This document shows, in pieces, positions 58,722 to 64,000 of a DNA stretch of 64,000 nucleotides. The translations under genes and the position numbers were made by a program. Every line of letters begins with the position of its first letter. Position 1 is the first letter of the stretch. A model generated the notes under the pieces. That model ran no database searches and was not told the origin of the DNA. It saw nothing but the letters and a program-made list of their open reading frames with translations. Source of the DNA: Pelomonas baiyunensis (GTDB lineage Bacteria; Pseudomonadota; Gammaproteobacteria; Burkholderiales; Burkholderiaceae_C); contig NZ_JBIGIB010000005.1 in NCBI RefSeq assembly GCF_043555935.1, positions 124,001 to 188,000 of the forward strand, in the 5' to 3' direction.

Positions 58722-59435
58722 TCATCCGCGGGCACGCTCCAGCAGCACCGGCAGCTGCGCCAACGACGCAATCTGCATGTAGATGGGCAGCAGGTGTCCT
58801 TCGCGCGCCAGCGCTTCCAGCGCCTCGCCAGGCAGGGCATGCAGCCGCTCTTCATGGATGGTGAACAGGCCCGTCAGGCGGTGCTGTTCGCCGCTGGGCG
58901 ACTCGATGTCGATGACGAAAGGCTCCAGCAGCTGGTGGCGCGTCAGCGCTTCGATGAAAAGGGGCAGCTGCTGGGCGTGGGCATGCAGGTGCTCCATCAG
59001 CTGGACGATGTGGTCCAGGTGGTCGCTGAAGCCGCCGTGCGGCATGAACAGGGCCGTGCCCACTTCGCCTTCTTCCGGGCGCACGATGCGCGGGCTGTCC
59101 AGGTCGATGTGCAGCTGCAGGCTGTCGTCCGGGCCGCGGCCGATCAGGAAGGGGTCGCGCTGCAGTGCCATGGGCATCACCGGGGCATCCCAGCCTGTGG
59201 GCGTCAGGAACAGGTTCTGGCCCTCTTCCAGGCCGAACAGCGCCACGGGCTGGAAGCCGGCGTTGGTGCCTTGGCCTTCCACCAGTTGGAACACGATGGG
59301 GAAGTGCGCCTGCAGCTGGCGGAACTCAGCCGGCAGGGCCAGCGCCGATTGGCGGGCATCGCCCAGGTGCGCCGCACGCTCAGTGTGGATGCGCAGGTGG
59401 CGGTGGGTGACGTTGTCGAGCAGGGCGGGTTTCAT
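58722..59435 (-). CDS. SapC-family protein
   Basis: A 237-residue protein from ATG 59435, overlapping the halogenase stop as ATGA. It matches the SapC family: NVTHRHLRIHT near the start, PAEFRQLQAHFPIVFQ, NLFLTPTGWDAPVMPMALQRDPF, and a late LTGLFTIHEERLHALP. The family name comes from a Campylobacter S-layer locus, but most members lie beside TonB receptors and halogenase-like genes in proteobacteria and have no known biochemistry. No signal peptide, so it is cytoplasmic. Likely to work with the coupled halogenase-like protein. Confidence 0.9.
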   Translation of the reverse strand: MKPALLDNVTHRHLRIHTERAAHLGDARQSALALPAEFRQLQAHFPIVFQLVEGQGTNAGFQPVALFGLEEGQNLFLTPTGWDAPVMPMALQRDPFLIGRGPDDSLQLHIDLDSPRIVRPEEGEVGTALFMPHGGFSDHLDHIVQLMEHLHAHAQQLPLFIEALTRHQLLEPFVIDIESPSGEQHRLTGLFTIHEERLHALPGEALEALAREGHLLPIYMQIASLAQLPVLLERARG

Positions 59436-60979
59436 GCGGCAGAGCGGTGGATGTGGTCGATGAGCGCACGGTGGCCGGGCAGGCCGGGCACCATGCGGCG
59501 GGCCTGGCGGGTGGCCTCGTCGAAGCAGGCCTGTGCGGCTTGCAGTTTGTCGGCAGGCAGGGCCTGGGTGTCAGGGCGGAAACCCATGCCGTACAGCACG
59601 TACTGGTAGCTGGCCGAGGGGAACACCTCGTCGAGCCGACCGAAGTCGTGCCGGGCCGGGGCGCGCAGTTGCCACTGGGGCAGCAGTTCACGCAGGCGCT
59701 CGGGCCAGCTGGCGGGGTCGCGGTGGGCGCGCCAGTAATCGCTGTCGTCACGCTGGGTCAGCGCGTAGTGCAGCTTCAGGAAGTCGATGACGCGGGCCCA
59801 GCGGTAGCGGAAGTCGTCGTTGTAGCGGCGGGCCACGGCGTCCATGGTTGCGCGGGTCATGGGGAACTCTTCGCACAGGCGCTGGGCGGCCAGTTCCACC
59901 AGTGCCAGGGCCGAGGCCTCGAGGGGCTCGATGAAGCCGCTGGCCAGGCCCACGGCCAGGCAGTTGCGCACCCAGAACTGCGTGCGGTAGCCGGGGTCGT
60001 AGCGGATGGGGCGGGGGGCGGGCCGCTCGGCCGGCGCGCCGGTGGCATCCAGGTAGGCCTGCAAGGCGGCTTGGGCTTCGTCTTCGGTGGCATGGGCGCG
60101 CGAGAACACGCAGCCCACACCGCGCCGGTGCGGCAGCCCGATGTCCCAGAACCAGCCCTTGGCCCACGCGGTGGCGATGGTGCAGGTGGCAATCGGCGTG
60201 TCGGCCTGCGCGTAAGGCACTTGCACGGCCAGGGCGGCGTCGTTGAACAGCACCTCGCGTTCGCTTTGGAGCGGCACGCCGAAGTGCTCGCCGATCAGGC
60301 GGGCGTGCAGGCCGGAGCAGTCGATGAACAGGTCGGCCGTCAGGTCGCCATGGGCGCGGGTGCGCAGCGCGGCGATGTCGCCGGCACGGGCGTCGGTGTC
60401 GTGGCCGATCACGGCCTCGACGTGGTCCACCACATGGCGCACGCCGAGGTGTTGCACGGCGTGTTCGCGCAGCATCTGGCCGAAGAGGCCGGCGTCGAAG
60501 TGGTAGGCGTAGTTGCTGACGGCGCCGAACGCGGGGGTCTGCACCTGCTTGGGCGCGCGGCCGGCTTCGCAGACCTGCACCGAGGGGCTCACCACGTCGG
60601 CAAACGGGCGCTCCGGGGCGCTGGCCAGCCAGCCCTGCACGAGCTCGGCGTCGCCCCAGCCCACGGGCAGCATGAAGGGGTGGTAGTAGCGGTCGCCGGG
60701 CGTGCCGGCGTCGCCGCGGGCCCAGCCGTCAAAGCGCGAGCCTTGCTTGAACGTGACCTGGCAGCGGCGGATGAATTCGGGTTCAGACAGGCCGATGCGG
60801 CGCAGCGTGTCGCGCATCGACGGCCAGGTGCCTTCGCCGACGCCGATGGTCGGCACATCGCTGGATTCAATGAGCGTGATCCGCAAGCTTTGGCCGTGTT
60901 CAGCCGCCAGCAAACCGGCCACCAGCCAGCCCGCCGAGCCGCCGCCCAGCACCACCACGTCACGCAGTCTGTCGTTCAC
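59432..60979 (-). CDS. Divergent tryptophan-halogenase-family flavoprotein
   Basis: A 515-residue protein; GTG 60979 (VNDRLRD) immediately precedes the FAD strand VVVLGGGSAGW, whereas the longer frame upstream crosses the terminator hairpin. Lysine is kept in CQVTFKQGSRF and the Glu in ASGFIEPLEAS. The WxWxIP motif is replaced by KGWFWDIGLPHR: both Trp remain but Ile-Pro becomes Ile-Gly. EGTWPSM instead of EATIPP also marks a separate clade. Members of this clade sit directly behind TonB receptors. It may have lost or changed halogenation; the reaction is unknown. It overlaps SapC by 4 bases. Confidence 0.88.
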   Translation of the reverse strand: MNDRLRDVVVLGGGSAGWLVAGLLAAEHGQSLRITLIESSDVPTIGVGEGTWPSMRDTLRRIGLSEPEFIRRCQVTFKQGSRFDGWARGDAGTPGDRYYHPFMLPVGWGDAELVQGWLASAPERPFADVVSPSVQVCEAGRAPKQVQTPAFGAVSNYAYHFDAGLFGQMLREHAVQHLGVRHVVDHVEAVIGHDTDARAGDIAALRTRAHGDLTADLFIDCSGLHARLIGEHFGVPLQSEREVLFNDAALAVQVPYAQADTPIATCTIATAWAKGWFWDIGLPHRRGVGCVFSRAHATEDEAQAALQAYLDATGAPAERPAPRPIRYDPGYRTQFWVRNCLAVGLASGFIEPLEASALALVELAAQRLCEEFPMTRATMDAVARRYNDDFRYRWARVIDFLKLHYALTQRDDSDYWRAHRDPASWPERLRELLPQWQLRAPARHDFGRLDEVFPSASYQYVLYGMGFRPDTQALPADKLQAAQACFDEATRQARRMVPGLPGHRALIDHIHRSAA

Positions 60980-61003
60980 GATCCGGTCCCCACAATGAAA
61001 AAG

Positions 61004-61019
61004 GGCCGCTCTCGCGGCC
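61004..61019 (-). terminator. Terminator/attenuator between TonB receptor and halogenase gene
   Basis: GGCCGC-TCTC-GCGGCC (61004-61019) is a perfect 6-base-pair GC stem with a 4-base loop. On the minus strand it is followed, after one C, by TTTTT (A run 60998-61002). It lies 24 bases before the halogenase GTG and after the receptor stop, so part of the receptor transcript would end here. A second hairpin, GCGGGC-CGAA-GCCCGC, lies near 61178 between the genes. Confidence 0.75.
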
Positions 61020-61243
61020 TCGCCAAACGGGCGAACAAGGACGGTGCCCCAGAGTGCGAACACCGCCGAACCAGACTGTGCCTGAGCTCAGGCGCCGGGG
61101 GCCCCCCGACTTACCTTGACTCGGGCCTGAAGCAGGGCGGCCGGAGCCACCCTCAGGTGTGTGTTCGTGAAGCGGGCCGAAGCCCGCCGTTCTGGCGGAG
61201 ATGCGTCAAGCCGGCGCGACGCGCGGCCTGACGCACTCCCTCA

Positions 61244-64000
61244 TCAGAACTTGTAGCGAGCGCCGATCATGAAGCGACGGCCCAGCTGGGTCACCGCGCC
61301 GATCTGGTTCTCGTTGCGCAGGTGGGTGCGCGTGTACTGGTCCGTCAGGTTGATGGCTTCGAACTGGAACCGCAGGTTCTTGTCGTAGCTGTAACCCAGG
61401 CTCATGTCCAGCTGACCGAACGGCTCGACGTACAGCGGCTGAGCGCCTTCCTGACCACCGAAGTTGGCTGCCAGGAACTTGCCGCGCCAGTTGTAGGCCA
61501 GGCGGGCCGAGTAGGTCGTGTCTTCGTAGAAGCCCACCAGGTTGCCGGAGTCACCCAGGCCCACCAACACGTCGGTTTGTGCGCCGACCTTGTTGTTGTT
61601 GTAGGTCAGGTTGGACTTGACCTTGGTGAAGTTCGCCGAGACGCCGAAGCCGGTGTTGCTGAAGATGTGCTGCGCATTCAGCTCGATACCGCTGAGCTTG
61701 CTGGTGCGCTGGTTGTTCTGGAACGTGCCCATCTGGAACACCAGCAGCGGATCGCCCGGCTGGGCCGTGATCGTCTTGGCTGCAGCGTCCACACCCGGCT
61801 GACCGGCGAAGTTGGCGAAGATGTAGTCGCGGATGCAACCGGAGTCGTTCGCCGTGCACTTGCCGACCTGGATGGCCTTTTGGTAATACGCGCCACCGAT
61901 CGGGGTGGTGATGCCCGGGATGGTTTGCGGCGAGATGACGGCTTCGTTGTAGTCCTTGATGGACTTGCGGAAGTAGCTGGCCGCGACGTAGCTGCTCTTG
62001 GCGTAGTAGTACTCCGCCGAGAAGTCCAGGTTGTTGGACTGCAGGGGCTTCAGGTCGGGGTTGCCCACCGAGCCGCTGCCACCGTCGATGCGGGCCAGGC
62101 CGTTCAGCGTGCGACCACCCTGGATGGCGTTCCAGCCCGGGCGACCGATGGTCTTGCCGTAGCTGGCGCGCAGCTTGATGTCGCTGCTCAGGTCGGCGCT
62201 CCAGTCGATGGAGGGCAGGGCGTAGCCGTACTTGCCATCACGCGACGCGTTGGTCGTGCCGTTGAAGGTGATGGGAATTTCGTTGGCGGACACCCAGCGC
62301 ACGGTCGACGGCACCGATTCCACGCTCGGCGAATGCACCTTGGTGCGCTCGTAGCGCAGGCCGGCCGCCAGGTCCATCGGCACGCCCCAGTCCCAGGCCA
62401 GGTTGTACTGGCCGAAGATGGCTTGCGACTTTTCCGTGGTGTTGTAGTCGTCGGTGAAGTTGAACGACGCCTTCAGCAGCGAGTCCGAGCCCAGGGCCTT
62501 GATGGCGGCCGCGCGCAGGTCTTCGAAGTTGAAGTAGAAGAAGTTGTTGAACAGACGCGGATCGCTCGAGCCGGGGATGCGGCTGAAGTACTTGCTGATC
62601 GAGTCCACCTTCCAGATGTCGTCCGGCATCGCGGCGGGGCCGCCGGCGGCGCCTGCACCCCAGGTGTCGCGCTGCACGTTGGCGAAGGCCGAGCGGTTCT
62701 TCACGTCGGTCAGGGCCAGACCGAAGTCCAGGCTGCTGTCGCCGTCGATCTTCCAGTGGCCCTTGGTCTGCAGCTGGCTGACCTGGTTCTTCTGGTAGCT
62801 GTTGCCGAACACCGAGCCCTGCAGCTCTTGCTTGGCCGGATCCAGGGCGCCGCCCTTGATCATCAGCACCGGGAACTTGTTGCTGAAGTCGACCGAGGTG
62901 TCGCCACGGTTCTGGGACGCGGTGCCCAGGGTGACGGCCGTGCCCAGCGGGTCGTTGGCGCCGGAGGTGGCGGTGGAGTGGTGGGCGTCCAGGTCGAAGC
63001 TCAGCGCGTCGGTGGCGGTCCACTTCAGGTTGAAGCCGATCTGCTGGTTCTTGTTCTTGGTCTGGATGCGCGAGGCACCCATGGCCACGTCAGAGTTCGC
63101 GCCAGGGATGCGCTCGCCGTAGATGATGGGCGAGGAGGGCGAGCCGGTCTGGTACTCACCGAACTGACCGCCGTAGTTGAACCAGGCGGAGATGTCGTTG
63201 CGGCGCTGACGGAACTTCTGCTCCGACATGACGAAGTCCAGCGTGCCGAGCAGGTCCTTGCTGGGCTTGAACTGCATGACGAGCTGACCGTTCAGGCGCT
63301 CGCGGTGCACGCCGGTGAACGAGTAGTTCATGTTCTGCGGCACGCTGTAGATCGAGCCGGCGGTCGGACGGTTCTTGATGTCGCCCGACGAAGCCGGCGG
63401 CAGGCCGCCCCAGGCGGCGTGCGAGCCACCCCAGTCGTTGTCGACGATGCCGTCGAAGCTCTTCCAGCCGCTGCTGACGTTGGCTTGCGAGTAGCCGGAG
63501 TCACGGACCTGGTAGGTGCCCATCAGCGCGATGCCGAAGGTGCCGTCGTTGGTTTGCGTGCTGTAGATGCCGCTCAGCTCAGGCGTGGCGTTCTTGCCTT
63601 GCTCTTCGCCCGGCAGGCGACGGGCCGACTGGTCGCTGACCAGTTTCACGCCGACTTGCGCGATGGTGTCCTTGGTGTCCAGCGGGCGCGGGGTGCGCAC
63701 GTTGATGGTGGCACCCATGCCGCCCGTGGGGCTGCTGGCGCGGCTGGTCTTGTAGACCTCCAGGGCCGCGACGCCGTCGGATGCGAGGTTGGAGAAGTCG
63801 AACGAGCGCGAGCTGGGAGCGCTGCCGTCGAGGCTGGCGCCGGGCATCTGGCGGCCGTTGAGCAGCACCAGGTTGAAGTCGGGGCCCATGCCGCGCACCG
63901 TGATGCGGGTGCCTTCACCGTTGGCACGGTCGATGGACACGCCGGAGATGCGGCTCAGCGATTCCGCCAGGTTGGTGTCGGGGAACTTGCCGATGTCTTC
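61244..64000 (-). CDS. TonB-dependent receptor, 5' end outside the window
   Basis: The frame is open to the last base of the window. It reads EDIGKFPDTNLAESLSRISG then VSIDRANGEGTRITVRGMGP, the typical plug of Caulobacter-type receptors, so the signal peptide and TonB box lie outside. About 918 residues are visible, ending AVTQLGRRFMIGARYKF with the terminal aromatic residue of outer-membrane barrels. An internal GTG at 63940 is not the start. It heads the halogenase-like/SapC/cupin/halogenase-like operon. The ligand is unknown; neighbouring glycan genes suggest an oligosaccharide, but this operon itself holds no glycosidase. Confidence 0.93.
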   Translation of the reverse strand, partial: EDIGKFPDTNLAESLSRISGVSIDRANGEGTRITVRGMGPDFNLVLLNGRQMPGASLDGSAPSSRSFDFSNLASDGVAALEVYKTSRASSPTGGMGATINVRTPRPLDTKDTIAQVGVKLVSDQSARRLPGEEQGKNATPELSGIYSTQTNDGTFGIALMGTYQVRDSGYSQANVSSGWKSFDGIVDNDWGGSHAAWGGLPPASSGDIKNRPTAGSIYSVPQNMNYSFTGVHRERLNGQLVMQFKPSKDLLGTLDFVMSEQKFRQRRNDISAWFNYGGQFGEYQTGSPSSPIIYGERIPGANSDVAMGASRIQTKNKNQQIGFNLKWTATDALSFDLDAHHSTATSGANDPLGTAVTLGTASQNRGDTSVDFSNKFPVLMIKGGALDPAKQELQGSVFGNSYQKNQVSQLQTKGHWKIDGDSSLDFGLALTDVKNRSAFANVQRDTWGAGAAGGPAAMPDDIWKVDSISKYFSRIPGSSDPRLFNNFFYFNFEDLRAAAIKALGSDSLLKASFNFTDDYNTTEKSQAIFGQYNLAWDWGVPMDLAAGLRYERTKVHSPSVESVPSTVRWVSANEIPITFNGTTNASRDGKYGYALPSIDWSADLSSDIKLRASYGKTIGRPGWNAIQGGRTLNGLARIDGGSGSVGNPDLKPLQSNNLDFSAEYYYAKSSYVAASYFRKSIKDYNEAVISPQTIPGITTPIGGAYYQKAIQVGKCTANDSGCIRDYIFANFAGQPGVDAAAKTITAQPGDPLLVFQMGTFQNNQRTSKLSGIELNAQHIFSNTGFGVSANFTKVKSNLTYNNNKVGAQTDVLVGLGDSGNLVGFYEDTTYSARLAYNWRGKFLAANFGGQEGAQPLYVEPFGQLDMSLGYSYDKNLRFQFEAINLTDQYTRTHLRNENQIGAVTQLGRRFMIGARYKF

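Overview
The window looks like chromosome of a high-GC betaproteobacterium. I infer Burkholderiales, perhaps the Roseateles/Mitsuaria/Rubrivivax group, from base composition, BenE, the patatin/acetoacetate decarboxylase/3-hydroxybutyrate dehydrogenase cluster, and TonB receptors paired with tryptophan-halogenase-like flavoproteins. Genus is not established. The frame at the left edge and the receptor gene at the right edge both run out of the window.

Region 1 (1-5460) is accessory DNA: the end of an unrecognised gene, two WYL-domain regulators, and between them a visibly lower-GC two-gene unit, a PD-(D/E)XK nuclease-like protein overlapping an unknown 188-residue protein. Region 2 (5561-7890) holds a VOC protein, an IS3-type transposase remnant touching its stop codon, a BenE-type transporter and a bacterial RRM protein with a clear terminator. 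Region 3 (8494-11473) is an operon of patatin-like phospholipase, acetoacetate decarboxylase and 3-hydroxybutyrate dehydrogenase joined by 4-base stop/start overlaps. It ends in a small overlapping gene put out of frame at a G tract. Region 4 (11813-20040) is a mixed set: zinc peptidase, a small protein gene interrupted by an in-frame TAG, a VIT/VWA protein with a MerR regulator, a Gre-like factor, an exported protein of unknown role, and an SDR/LysR pair.

Region 5 (20101 to the end) is a large plant-polysaccharide locus best read as xyloglucan utilisation, with beta-xyloside and beta-glucan activities. The left arm (minus strand) is TonB receptor, halogenase-like protein, GH43 lipoprotein. 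Beside it are an ArsR-like regulator and a clan GH-A hydrolase. The central arm (minus strand) runs ROK regulator, xylB, xylA, TonB receptor, GH35, GH95, SGNH esterase, GH1, GPH symporter, GH43, GH39, GH5, then a strong terminator at 28147-28176. GH35 to GH5 is almost entirely joined by 4-base overlaps. The divergent plus-strand arm is halogenase-like protein, GH31, GH9, MFS transporter, polysaccharide deacetylase. The right arm (minus strand) is TonB receptor, halogenase-like protein, SapC, cupin/JmjC, halogenase-like protein.

Proposed working: GH5, possibly with GH9, cuts the glucan backbone; TonB receptors import oligosaccharides; GH95, GH35, GH31, GH43 and GH39 remove fucose, galactose, xylose and arabinose; GH1 finishes cello-oligosaccharides; two transporters cross the inner membrane; XylA/XylB feed xylose to the pentose phosphate pathway under ROK control. 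The four halogenase-like proteins are the unexplained element. No tRNA, rRNA or CRISPR array was recognised.
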